From NCBI GenBank assembly GCA_017535435.1, contig JAFXTY010000044.1:1-54596 (forward strand): DNA of 54,596 nucleotides, given 5' to 3'. Positions 34,768 to 42,028 of the stretch are shown piece after piece. Position 1 is the first letter of the stretch, and each line of letters begins with the position of its first letter. The stretch is from Spirochaetia bacterium (GTDB taxonomy: Bacteria; Spirochaetota; Spirochaetia; CADAEX01). Position numbers and translations under genes: made by a program. The notes below the pieces were generated by a model. It was not told where the DNA came from. It searched no databases and was given only the letters and a program-made list of their open reading frames with translations.

Positions 34768-35825
34768 TTTATAAAATCACCCATATAAATTGCAAGATTC
34801 TTATTTGATGCGGCGTTGAAGTGGATGCCGTCCGTGCCGTCGCATGTGGCATATTTGCCAGCTTCTATAAAGGTGCATCCTTTTTTCTCGGCCACCTCTT
34901 TTATGGCTCCTGCCAGCCGCTGAGATTTATTCACCTGGCTCTCAAAGAATGATGCAAAAAGATTGTCCTCGTCACACTTGGTGGAGATAGGAACTGCAGA
35001 GGCCAGAAACACCCGGGCATCAGGATTTGTCGCCCACACGATGTCGGCCATATCCCCCATCCCTTCAGCTATCCTGTTTATGGAGATATCTGGTACTGCC
35101 ATTATATCGTTGTTACCTAGAAGTATTATTACTCCATCAAATTTTTCCTGTCCTACAGCTCTTTCCAAGGATTGCTTCCCGTTGGTGGGACTTCTCATGG
35201 GGAGGTAGTTCATCACAGTGCGGCCGTTCACACCGTTCTCGGTTATATCGAAGCAATCTGGAATATATTTTTTTACCACACAGGGCCATCGGGTCTCCTC
35301 ATCCAGTCTGCTGCCGTCATGCCAGTCATAGCCCCAGGTGCTGGAACTGCCGAAGCAGAGTATTTTTTTCTTCTTATCAAAGATCTGAAGCCGGCTCTCC
35401 CTCATATTATCGCCGTCAAAGGTGAAGTAGCCCGAGAAACATTTGCCGTCCAGGAGAGCGGGAATCCAAAGCTTGTCATCCTCCCACATCTGGGCGTAAG
35501 GCATTTTATTAACCGGGCACCAGAAAGGGTCAGCCTCATCGCAGGACTTCAGCTCACCGAAGAATTCATCTGCATAGAATACATAGCCTTTGAGGTCAAG
35601 GCCATCGGTGAATGGAAAGTCCAACACACCTTTCAAGACAGGATTCACCGGAATGATGCCGGTTTCCTCCATGCACTCCCGCACTGCAGCCTGAACCGGT
35701 GTCTCTCCCGGCTCAATATGACCCCCCGGAGCATTCACCTTGCCGGCGCCATGCCCAGTCTTCTTGTGGATAAGCAGGATTTCATCTCCCGACCGTATAT
35801 ATGTGATGACAGCCCGTTCTTCCAT
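34746..35825 (-). CDS. Nudix hydrolase fused to SGNH/GDSL-type hydrolase
   Basis: This 359-residue protein has two enzyme domains. Residues about 1-135 are a Nudix domain with a perfect box from G35 (GHIEPGE) to R49-E50-CMEE-T-G56-I57, so it should hydrolyse a nucleoside diphosphate-X. Residues about 153-359 are an SGNH esterase of the arylesterase type: FGSSSTWGYD (block I, usually GDS; the aspartate is serine), NGVNGRT (block II), LLGNND (block III) and DGIHFN with the catalytic Asp/His (block V). The fusion is unusual. The ATG lies 6 nt after a perfect TATAAT, without a ribosome site. Substrates are unknown. Confidence 0.85.
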   Translation of the reverse strand: MEERAVITYIRSGDEILLIHKKTGHGAGKVNAPGGHIEPGETPVQAAVRECMEETGIIPVNPVLKGVLDFPFTDGLDLKGYVFYADEFFGELKSCDEADPFWCPVNKMPYAQMWEDDKLWIPALLDGKCFSGYFTFDGDNMRESRLQIFDKKKKILCFGSSSTWGYDWHDGSRLDEETRWPCVVKKYIPDCFDITENGVNGRTVMNYLPMRSPTNGKQSLERAVGQEKFDGVIILLGNNDIMAVPDISINRIAEGMGDMADIVWATNPDARVFLASAVPISTKCDEDNLFASFFESQVNKSQRLAGAIKEVAEKKGCTFIEAGKYATCDGTDGIHFNAASNKNLAIYMGDFINQEIWER

Positions 35826-35831
35826 ATGGAT

Positions 35832-35837
35832 ATTATA
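35832..35837 (-). promoter_or_regulatory. -10 element of a leaderless promoter for the Nudix-SGNH gene
   Basis: A perfect TATAAT on the minus strand ends 6 nt before the ATG. The -35 region is AT-rich without a clear match. Confidence 0.45.
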
Positions 35838-35877
35838 TAAGAATAATAATTTATTTAAAAGTTACTTAATAAAAACA

Positions 35878-36204
35878 TCAATTATGTCTTTTTATTACAT
35901 TGATTATATCTAAAATGAAATCTAACTGATTATCACTTGAGGTATTAATTATTCTTTTTAAGTTTTCTTTCTTTTCTGAAGGGATTTGACTTTCTTCTAT
36001 TCCAAAATCATTAAAAGAAAGATGTAATATGGATATAAGCTTAAAAAAGTTATCTAAAGAGGGATAATTTTTCCCTGTTTCAATTTTGCTTAGGTGTTTT
36101 TCGCTGATTCCAACTAGTTCTGCCAGTTGGGCTTGTTTAAGGCCATTTTCTTTTCTTGCATTTTTGAGGATTTGTCCAATGTATTTTTTATCAACTTCCA
36201 CCAT
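35878..36204 (-). CDS. XRE-family helix-turn-helix regulator
   Basis: This 108-residue protein has an N-terminal HTH_3 domain: IGQILKNARKENGLKQAQLAELVGISEKHLSKIETGKNYPSLDNFFKLISIL, about residues 9-60, with the classic Q-x3-A recognition region and an IETGK turn. The short C-terminal part is helical. It is divergent from the peptide/radical SAM genes across a 191-bp AT-rich region containing an inverted repeat, so it is the likely regulator of that cassette. Base composition is clearly AT-richer than in the neighbouring Nudix gene, as in the rest of the cassette. No ribosome site precedes the ATG. Confidence 0.85.
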   Translation of the reverse strand: MVEVDKKYIGQILKNARKENGLKQAQLAELVGISEKHLSKIETGKNYPSLDNFFKLISILHLSFNDFGIEESQIPSEKKENLKRIINTSSDNQLDFILDIINVIKRHN

Positions 36205-36297
36205 ATAAATATATTTATTACTTTTTTATAAAATAAATTATAAATAACTATTAATAAACAACATATCTATTGACTATTTATAAAATAATCATATGTA

Positions 36298-36330
36298 TTG
36301 ACTTTCCGAGGTAGGGCGGTTAGTATATAA
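36298..36330 (+). promoter_or_regulatory. Predicted promoter of the RiPP cassette
   Basis: TTGACT at 36298-36303 is followed by TAGTAT (36321-36326, 17-bp spacer), or by TATATA at 36324-36329. The octamer TATTGACT occurs here and again 28 bp upstream (36268-36275), a direct repeat that may be a second -35 or a regulator site. Confidence 0.4.
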
Positions 36331-36337
36331 AGTAATC

Positions 36338-36374
36338 ATCTATATAACTTATTTTATAGATGGGTTATATAGAT
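36338..36374. promoter_or_regulatory. 11-bp inverted repeat, likely operator or leader hairpin
   Basis: ATCTATATAAC (36338-36348) and GTTATATAGAT (36364-36374) are perfect reverse complements with a 15-bp spacer. They lie between the predicted promoter and the ribosome site (36384-36390) of the small peptide gene. The position suits an operator for the divergent XRE protein, or a hairpin in the leader. Confidence 0.5.
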
Positions 36375-36395
36375 AACTTTTTAAAGGAGAAAACT

Positions 36396-36497
36396 ATGCT
36401 CGGTATTTTAATGGTTGTACAGCATTCTGTTGTCGGAATGGCTGGTTGCGGCAGGTCTTTTGATATTGACTGTGGAATTAGTTCAAGAATGGGTTGA
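36396..36497 (+). CDS. Putative RiPP precursor peptide (33 aa)
   Basis: A 33-codon gene with the best ribosome site of the region (AAGGAGA, 5 nt before ATG). The N-terminal 17 residues (MLGILMVVQHSVVGMAG) would be the leader and CGRSFDIDCGISSRMG the core, with two cysteines (18 and 26), one aromatic residue and several small and charged residues. Its position immediately upstream of a kinase-fold gene and a PqqD-like/radical SAM/SPASM gene is what marks it as a precursor. Possible products are a thioether (sactipeptide or ranthipeptide type) from the cysteines, or a ring involving F22. I do not recognise the family. The alternative is a frameshifted N-terminus of the next gene, whose frame reads through this region without an ATG. 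Confidence 0.55.
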   Translation: MLGILMVVQHSVVGMAGCGRSFDIDCGISSRMG

Positions 36498-36498
36498 G

Positions 36499-37413
36499 GT
36501 GTTTGAATTTTTAAAATTTGACAGTTTCAAGGTGTTTAATGATCATGCCTTGGGGAAAATCTTTTTCCCCAAGGGCTTGAATTATTATGAAAATTTATCC
36601 ACATATGTTTCGATTAAGCATGGTCGTTCCTGTGCAATAAAAGTTAGTGATTTTGAATGGATATTAGTTAAAGGTGGCGGCTGGAACTATGGTGGTTGCT
36701 TAGTTTATCGTTCAACAAAAGATAAAGAGTTGATTTTTGGTCTTTTTGGGAAGACTGATGCAATTCGGGAATATGAAGTAAGCAAAAAAATTGAGGAAAT
36801 AGCAAATGAATTCCCTCAAGTACTATATTATAAAATATTTTCAGATTATAAACTTCCCTCCCAGTATGATTTTCTAAAAACAATCAAATATAATGATTTA
36901 AAGCCGGTAGAACCGTGTTTGCTCTACACAAAGGTTAAATCACCATTTAGAATAGCAGATTTGCAATTCTATTCTGACTCTATAAAAAATGAAATAATCA
37001 GAATAAGTTGTGAATATTGGAATATAGGTATAAATGATTATTTAGAATATTTCTGTAAAAAACTTGCAAATCATGTTTCATTAATGCATAAAAATGGTTT
37101 TATAAATGATTCCTTAGAATATTCAAATATTACAATGCTTGCTGAAATTGTAGATTATGAATGGATAACTGCGCCAAATATTCCACTTCCTGATGGAAAT
37201 AGTGGGAATGTGTTTACATATGAAAGGAAGGAAAAAGAAATACTTTATGCAGTTGAAGCTATCCTTTTTCTTTCAGCTTTAATCCATATTAAATATGATT
37301 TTTTTGATATTTATGAAACTTTTATTTCTGAATACAAAAAAACGAATTCAGATTATGTAGATTTAAACATAAATATTTGGAAAATTCTCAAAAGGGAAAG
37401 GTTTATTTTCTAA
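36499..37413 (+). CDS. Kinase-fold protein resembling SelO-type protein AMPylase, RiPP-associated
   Basis: I do not recognise a named family. From GTG at 36499 (2 nt after the peptide stop) it has 304 residues; GTG at 36472 is an alternative. The order of motifs follows the SelO pseudokinase fold: KGGGW at 58-62 (glycine loop, like KGSG), AIREYE at 88-93 (like SIREF, with the helix-C glutamate), a long middle, H197-x-NGF, then DSLEYSN210 and IVDYEW at 217-222, matching the GVMNTDN and TIDYG catalytic motifs of SelO. SelO transfers AMP to proteins; here a tailoring or activating step on the peptide is conceivable. The end overlaps the radical SAM start by one base (TAATG). Codon use is AT-rich. 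Confidence 0.5.
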   Translation: MFEFLKFDSFKVFNDHALGKIFFPKGLNYYENLSTYVSIKHGRSCAIKVSDFEWILVKGGGWNYGGCLVYRSTKDKELIFGLFGKTDAIREYEVSKKIEEIANEFPQVLYYKIFSDYKLPSQYDFLKTIKYNDLKPVEPCLLYTKVKSPFRIADLQFYSDSIKNEIIRISCEYWNIGINDYLEYFCKKLANHVSLMHKNGFINDSLEYSNITMLAEIVDYEWITAPNIPLPDGNSGNVFTYERKEKEILYAVEAILFLSALIHIKYDFFDIYETFISEYKKTNSDYVDLNINIWKILKRERFIF

Positions 37414-38798
37414 TGAAGAAGAATTTTTATATTCCTGATTGGCTTGCTTTTAGAACATACTTTTTTGGCACAGATAAAAGCAGAACCGTTATTTCAAATG
37501 AATATAAACACGAGTATGTTTTGCTTGAAGCATTATCATCAGATTTTTGGTTTGTGCTTGTTAATTCAAATACTTTTGAAGAAATAAACGATTGGGCGAT
37601 TGAACATAAAATTGATAATCAAGTTGAAGCTTTTATTGATGTCCTTAAAAAGCAAGGATTACTTTTATCTGAGGCTGAAAGCAGAGACTTTATCCCCGGT
37701 GAACAGAACAAGCAAGATAATGATGAAGCAGCAACCATACAATTTGAAACTGATTTGAAGAAATGGTGCTTTGACAATGGGTTATTATTTTCTTTATTTA
37801 TAGAACTAACTTATTCATGTAATTTAGATTGCGTTCATTGTTTTAATCCTAAGGATAATAATCATCAAATTGGATTTAAAGAAATAAAAAAAATAATTGA
37901 TGATGCCTACGAAATAGGATGTTTCAAGTTGACTATATCAGGAGGGGAAGCAACCCTGCATAAGGATTTTATTAATATTGTCAGATATGCCAGAAACAAA
38001 AGAATGTCGGTAGAGTTTTTTTCAAATGGTCAATTATTATATGATGACTCGTATCTTTTTGATGAAATAAAAAAGCTTTATCCTTATCGAGTTGGATTGA
38101 GTATATATAGCATGGACTCACAAGAGCATGACAATGTAACAAATGTTAAAGGATCATGGAATAAAATTGTCAGTATCGCAAAAAGATTAAGAGAAAATAA
38201 TATTAATGTTCAGATTAAGAATTTTCTTCTTGCCCAAAACTATAGAAGTTGTATTTCGGTAAAAGAATTTGCAAAGACAATAAAGGCCAACTATGTTGCC
38301 GACTTATCGCTGATTCCAACAATAGAAGGCGATAAAAAAACTTTAAACTTTGAAATAGGAGAAGAAGGACTTTTTTATTTATATTCAAACCCAGAGTCAC
38401 CTTTATTTGTCAAGGATATAAAATTAAAAGATTTTTCAAAATTGCTTAACACATATTTATGTTATGGAGGATTCAGTAGTTTATCAATTTCTCCGGTGTT
38501 AGATGTATTCCCCTGTTGTTCTATGCCATATAAAATAGCAAATTTAAGAGATAAATCTTTAATTGAAATATGGAATAATTCTTTGAAAGCAAAAAAAGAT
38601 TCAAAACTCTATCAGTTGCAGAATACAAAAGTGAAAGATTTAAAAGAGTGCTATAAAGAAGATTATTGTAAATTCTGCAATTATTGTCCTGGAATGGGAA
38701 TGCTCGAAAATGGTTTTCTGAGAAAATCAGATGTTTTATGCAGACAAGCAAAAGTTAAGATGGAGGCTTATAAAAGAATAATATCTTCGATAAAATAG
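37413..38798 (+). CDS. Radical SAM/SPASM peptide maturase with N-terminal PqqD-like domain
   Basis: This 461-residue protein has three parts. Residues about 20-88 look like a PqqD/RRE peptide-binding domain (SNEYKHEYVLLEALSSDFW through VEAFIDVLKKQGLL). Residues about 125-330 are the radical SAM barrel, with C136xxxC140xxC143 for the SAM-binding [4Fe-4S] cluster and SGGEA at 176-180. Residues about 345-450 are a SPASM domain with C350, C368, C369, C413, C419, C422, C425 and C443 for auxiliary clusters. This layout is typical of enzymes that build thioether or carbon-carbon crosslinks in ribosomal peptides. ATG at 37413 overlaps the previous stop. No transporter or protease gene is in the cassette. 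Confidence 0.88.
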   Translation: MKKNFYIPDWLAFRTYFFGTDKSRTVISNEYKHEYVLLEALSSDFWFVLVNSNTFEEINDWAIEHKIDNQVEAFIDVLKKQGLLLSEAESRDFIPGEQNKQDNDEAATIQFETDLKKWCFDNGLLFSLFIELTYSCNLDCVHCFNPKDNNHQIGFKEIKKIIDDAYEIGCFKLTISGGEATLHKDFINIVRYARNKRMSVEFFSNGQLLYDDSYLFDEIKKLYPYRVGLSIYSMDSQEHDNVTNVKGSWNKIVSIAKRLRENNINVQIKNFLLAQNYRSCISVKEFAKTIKANYVADLSLIPTIEGDKKTLNFEIGEEGLFYLYSNPESPLFVKDIKLKDFSKLLNTYLCYGGFSSLSISPVLDVFPCCSMPYKIANLRDKSLIEIWNNSLKAKKDSKLYQLQNTKVKDLKECYKEDYCKFCNYCPGMGMLENGFLRKSDVLCRQAKVKMEAYKRIISSIK

Positions 38799-38828
38799 TT
38801 TACAGATATGATATAAATGTATCTTGTC

Positions 38829-38857
38829 TTGCAAAAGCACTATCTTTTTTATAAAAT
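38829..38857 (+). promoter_or_regulatory. Predicted leaderless promoter of ychF
   Basis: TTGCAA (38829-38834), 17 bp, TAAAAT (38852-38857), then 6 nt to the ATG at 38864. No ribosome site is present. Confidence 0.5.
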
Positions 38858-38863
38858 AAAAAT

Positions 38864-39970
38864 ATGGGACTTAATTGCGGTATAGTAGGACTTCCTAACG
38901 TAGGAAAATCAACAATATTTTCGGCGGTGACCTCGGCTCCGGCAGAGGCTGCCAATTATCCATTCTGCACAATTGAACCGAATGTGGGCATCGTGAGTCT
39001 GCCTGACAAACGGCTGGACAACCTTTCGGCTCTCTTCCATCCTAAGAAGACTGTTCCTGCGATCGTGGAATTTGTAGATATTGCAGGCCTTGTGGGTGGC
39101 GCATCCAAAGGGGAGGGCCTTGGCAACAAGTTCCTGTCCCATATACGGCAGGTGGGTGTCATTGCCCATGTAGTGCGCTGCTTTGACGACAAAGATATAA
39201 TCCATGTGAGCAACAAGGTGGATCCTGCTTCCGATATCGAGACCATCAATATTGAGCTGGCTCTCTCCGACCTGGAGACAGTGGAGAAGCGGAAGGTGAA
39301 GACCGAGAAGCTGCTGCATGCAGGAAAGGATGCTGCCAAGGCTGCCCAGGCTGAGCTTGAGGTGCTGGAGATGCTTGGAAAAGCACTGGGTGACGGTAAA
39401 CCAGCCCGGTCCATAGAATTCACCGACGACCAGCTGGCAATTGTGAAAGATCTGCAGCTCATCACCATGAAGAAACAGCTTTATGTCTGCAATGTGGACG
39501 AGGCCTCTGCAAAAGATGGCAACCAGTATTCCAAAGTGGTTGAGGAGATTGCCGCCAAGGAAGGCTCTGCCGCCATTGTTGTATGCGGAAAGCTGGAGGC
39601 CGAGATTGCAATGCTGGAGACCCAGGAGGAGCGCAAGGAGTTCCTGGAGATGGCCGGCCTTGAGGAATCTGGCTTAGTACGGCTTATCCATGCGGCATAT
39701 AACCTTCTGGGACTGCGCACTTTCTTCACCGCCGGAGAGGATGAGTGCCGTGCCTGGACATTCCACGAGGGGGACAAGGCACCCCAGGCCGCAGGTGTAA
39801 TCCACACAGACTTTGAGAAGGGATTCATCAAGGCCGAGGTCTACAGCTATGACGACATCATGGAGCTGAAGACCGAGCAGCAGATAAAGCTGGCAGGCAA
39901 GCTCCGCATCGAAGGAAAGGACTATGTGGTCCAGGACGGAGATGTGATGCACTTCCGCTTCAACGTGTAA
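38864..39970 (+). CDS. ychF: Redox-regulated ATPase YchF (Obg/OLA1 family)
   Basis: YchF is a conserved P-loop NTPase that prefers ATP and associates with ribosomes. The 368-residue protein starts GIVGLPNVGKSTIFSAVT (P-loop with the YchF-specific NVGKST), continues with EFVDIAGLVGGASKGEGLGNKFL (G3 and switch region), and replaces the GTP-specifying NKxD motif with NVDE (YVCNVDEASA), which explains ATP use. A coiled helical hairpin follows (about 125-190). The C-terminal TGS domain ends VVQDGDVMHFRFNV. It opens the GC-richer housekeeping stretch after the AT-rich cassette. The opposing thioesterase stops 3 bp away. Confidence 0.95.
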   Translation: MGLNCGIVGLPNVGKSTIFSAVTSAPAEAANYPFCTIEPNVGIVSLPDKRLDNLSALFHPKKTVPAIVEFVDIAGLVGGASKGEGLGNKFLSHIRQVGVIAHVVRCFDDKDIIHVSNKVDPASDIETINIELALSDLETVEKRKVKTEKLLHAGKDAAKAAQAELEVLEMLGKALGDGKPARSIEFTDDQLAIVKDLQLITMKKQLYVCNVDEASAKDGNQYSKVVEEIAAKEGSAAIVVCGKLEAEIAMLETQEERKEFLEMAGLEESGLVRLIHAAYNLLGLRTFFTAGEDECRAWTFHEGDKAPQAAGVIHTDFEKGFIKAEVYSYDDIMELKTEQQIKLAGKLRIEGKDYVVQDGDVMHFRFNV

Positions 39971-39973
39971 GTT

Positions 39974-40372
39974 TTATTTTCTATACACAGTACCATGCAG
40001 CAGCGCAATCAGTGTACCATCCTCGGTGGTGACAGGCACGTTATAGCGGGCTAATGTCCGGCCGCAGGAGACCTCTTTTGCCACTGCAAAAACTTTGCCG
40101 GTGGAGACTCCCTTTATAAAGGACATGGAGGTCTCTATGGATACCGACACTTTTTCTCTGGAGTTGGCGGCTGATGCCAGGGCATAGTCGGCTAAAGTGA
40201 AGAGCACGCCACCCTGTATTATTCCCGCTCCGTTCAGATGCTGGGGCTGGATCTCCACCGATGTCTTTGCATACCCTGGCCCTATCTCGTCCAGTGTAAT
40301 GCCGCACAGATCCACGAACTTGTCAGCTTTCATCAGGTCAATCACTTTCTGGGGAACGTTGTCGTTTTTCAT
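39974..40372 (-). CDS. PaaI-type hotdog-fold acyl-CoA thioesterase
   Basis: This 132-residue hotdog protein contains LNGAGIIQGGVLFTLADYALASAAN. The usual HGG of the family is QGG here, and the aspartate of LADYA is the likely catalytic acid. SVSIETSMSFIKGVSTGKVFAVAKEVSCGRTLARYNVPVTTEDGTLIALLHGTVYRK follows, the strand pattern of PaaI/YdiI enzymes. It would release CoA from aromatic or medium acyl-CoA. GAGG precedes the ATG on the minus strand. It is divergent from lysS. Confidence 0.82.
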   Translation of the reverse strand: MKNDNVPQKVIDLMKADKFVDLCGITLDEIGPGYAKTSVEIQPQHLNGAGIIQGGVLFTLADYALASAANSREKVSVSIETSMSFIKGVSTGKVFAVAKEVSCGRTLARYNVPVTTEDGTLIALLHGTVYRK

Positions 40373-40386
40373 ATATACCTCGCTAA

Positions 40387-40416
40387 TTGAATAATTATCA
40401 CTTTTTTATATATACT
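40387..40416 (+). promoter_or_regulatory. Predicted leaderless promoter of lysS
   Basis: TTGAAT (40387-40392), 18 bp, TATACT (40411-40416), then 7 nt to the ATG at 40424, with no ribosome site. Confidence 0.5.
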
Positions 40417-40423
40417 GTCCACT

Positions 40424-42025
40424 ATGGAAAAAGAGAATATACAGTCTGTCCACTGGGCAGATATCACTGCAGACAAGATTATCAGAGAAAGAAAGCAGTT
40501 CTTGAACGACAAGAAGACTAAATATGTGTGTGCCTCCGGCATCACTCCCTCAGGCACTGTCCATATCGGCAACTTCCGGGAGATCATCTCGGTGGAGCTG
40601 GTGGTCCGGGCACTGCGCCAGAAGGGGGCCGATGTCCGTTTCATCTATTCCTGGGACGACTATGATGTGTTCCGCAAGGTGCCTAAAAACATGCCTAACC
40701 AGGAGGAGCTTGCAAAATATCTCCGTTTCCCTATCACTATGGTTCCAGACCCATGGGGAAAAGAGACCAGCTATGCCCGGGCCCACGAGGTTGAGCTTGA
40801 GAGCCTTCTGCCCCAGGTAGGCGTATACCCTGAGTATCTGTACCAGGCCTCCAACTATCAGGCATCAAGGTATGCAGAGGGTATGCGGAAAGCCCTGGAG
40901 AACAAAGCTGTGATCAAGGCTATTCTTGATGAGTTCCGCACCACACCTCTTCCTGAGGACTGGATGCCTATTTCCATGTTCTGCGGCAAGTGCCACAAGG
41001 ACACCACCACAGTCTTAAGCTGGGACGGCGAGTGGGGTGTTACATACAAATGCGATTCCTGCGGATGCGAAGAGACAGTGGACCTGCGCACCACCTCCAT
41101 TGCAAAGCTGCCATGGCGTATCGACTGGCCTATGCGGTGGGGTGTAGAAGGTGTAGACTTCGAGCCTGCCGGAAAAGACCACCACTCAGAGGGAGGTTCC
41201 TTCAGCACAGCAAAGGGAATAGCCCGGAAAGTATACAACCACGAGCCACCTGTAACCTTCCAGTATGACTTCCTGAGCATAAAGGGGCGTGGCGGAAAGA
41301 TATCATCCTCCAGCGGCGAGGTCATAAGCCTTCGGGATGTTCTGGAGATTTACCAACCTGAGATTGTCCGCTACATGTTTGCCAGCACACGGCCCAACAC
41401 AGAGTTCGCCATCTCCTTTGACCTGGATGTCCTCAAGATTTATGAGGATTACGACAAGTGCGAGCGCATCTACTTCGGCGTGGAGAAGGTGAACGACAAG
41501 AAGGCAGAGAAGGAGAAGCGCATCTACGAGCTTTCTCAGGTGGGCGATGTTCCTTCTGTGATGCCATATCAGATTCCGCTCCGACATCTGTGCAACCTGC
41601 TGCAGATTCACGACGGTAATATAGACGAGGTGCTCAAGCTTTGCGACATCAAGGATGAGAGCCAGGTGCCACGGCTCCGGAACCGTGCAGAGTGCGCATG
41701 GCGATGGATCACCACCTTTGCCCCCGAGGACTTCCGGTTTGCCCTTAAGAAGCCAGGTGAGGATATGTATTTTCCTCAGGATGACAGGGAGATTGCAGTT
41801 CTTCAGCAGTCAGCTTCTGTTGTTGAGAACCTGGAACAGTATGATGAGAAGTCTCTGGCCGAGGCTCTGTATGCAGTAGCTGAGAAAGCGGGCATGGACT
41901 CCAAGGATATGTTCAAAGTGTTCTACAACGTACTTATAGGCAAAGAGAAAGGGCCCCGCCTTGCAGGCTTCATCAAGACCTGTGGAAAGGATAAGGTGCT
42001 GCCTCTTCTTAAGTGGTATAAATAA
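40424..42025 (+). CDS. lysS: Class I lysyl-tRNA synthetase
   Basis: This 533-residue enzyme charges tRNA-Lys but belongs to class I, the form found in archaea, spirochaetes and some alphaproteobacteria, and not to the usual class II. The signatures are PSGTVHIGNFREI (HIGH) near 40-50 and GGKISSSSGEVISL (the KMSKS equivalent) near 290. A cysteine cluster CGKCHKDTTT..YKCDSCGCEE near 186-216 probably binds zinc. The C-terminal helical anticodon-binding domain is complete. It converges on the histidine kinase gene with a 3-bp gap. Confidence 0.95.
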   Translation: MEKENIQSVHWADITADKIIRERKQFLNDKKTKYVCASGITPSGTVHIGNFREIISVELVVRALRQKGADVRFIYSWDDYDVFRKVPKNMPNQEELAKYLRFPITMVPDPWGKETSYARAHEVELESLLPQVGVYPEYLYQASNYQASRYAEGMRKALENKAVIKAILDEFRTTPLPEDWMPISMFCGKCHKDTTTVLSWDGEWGVTYKCDSCGCEETVDLRTTSIAKLPWRIDWPMRWGVEGVDFEPAGKDHHSEGGSFSTAKGIARKVYNHEPPVTFQYDFLSIKGRGGKISSSSGEVISLRDVLEIYQPEIVRYMFASTRPNTEFAISFDLDVLKIYEDYDKCERIYFGVEKVNDKKAEKEKRIYELSQVGDVPSVMPYQIPLRHLCNLLQIHDGNIDEVLKLCDIKDESQVPRLRNRAECAWRWITTFAPEDFRFALKKPGEDMYFPQDDREIAVLQQSASVVENLEQYDEKSLAEALYAVAEKAGMDSKDMFKVFYNVLIGKEKGPRLAGFIKTCGKDKVLPLLKWYK

Positions 42026-42028
42026 ATA

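Noticed and set aside
36415-36498. N-terminal extension of the kinase-fold protein (a hydrophobic helix-like stretch)
   Set aside because: It has no ATG and no ribosome site and overlaps the small peptide gene, which has a strong one. A frameshifted N-terminus cannot be fully excluded.
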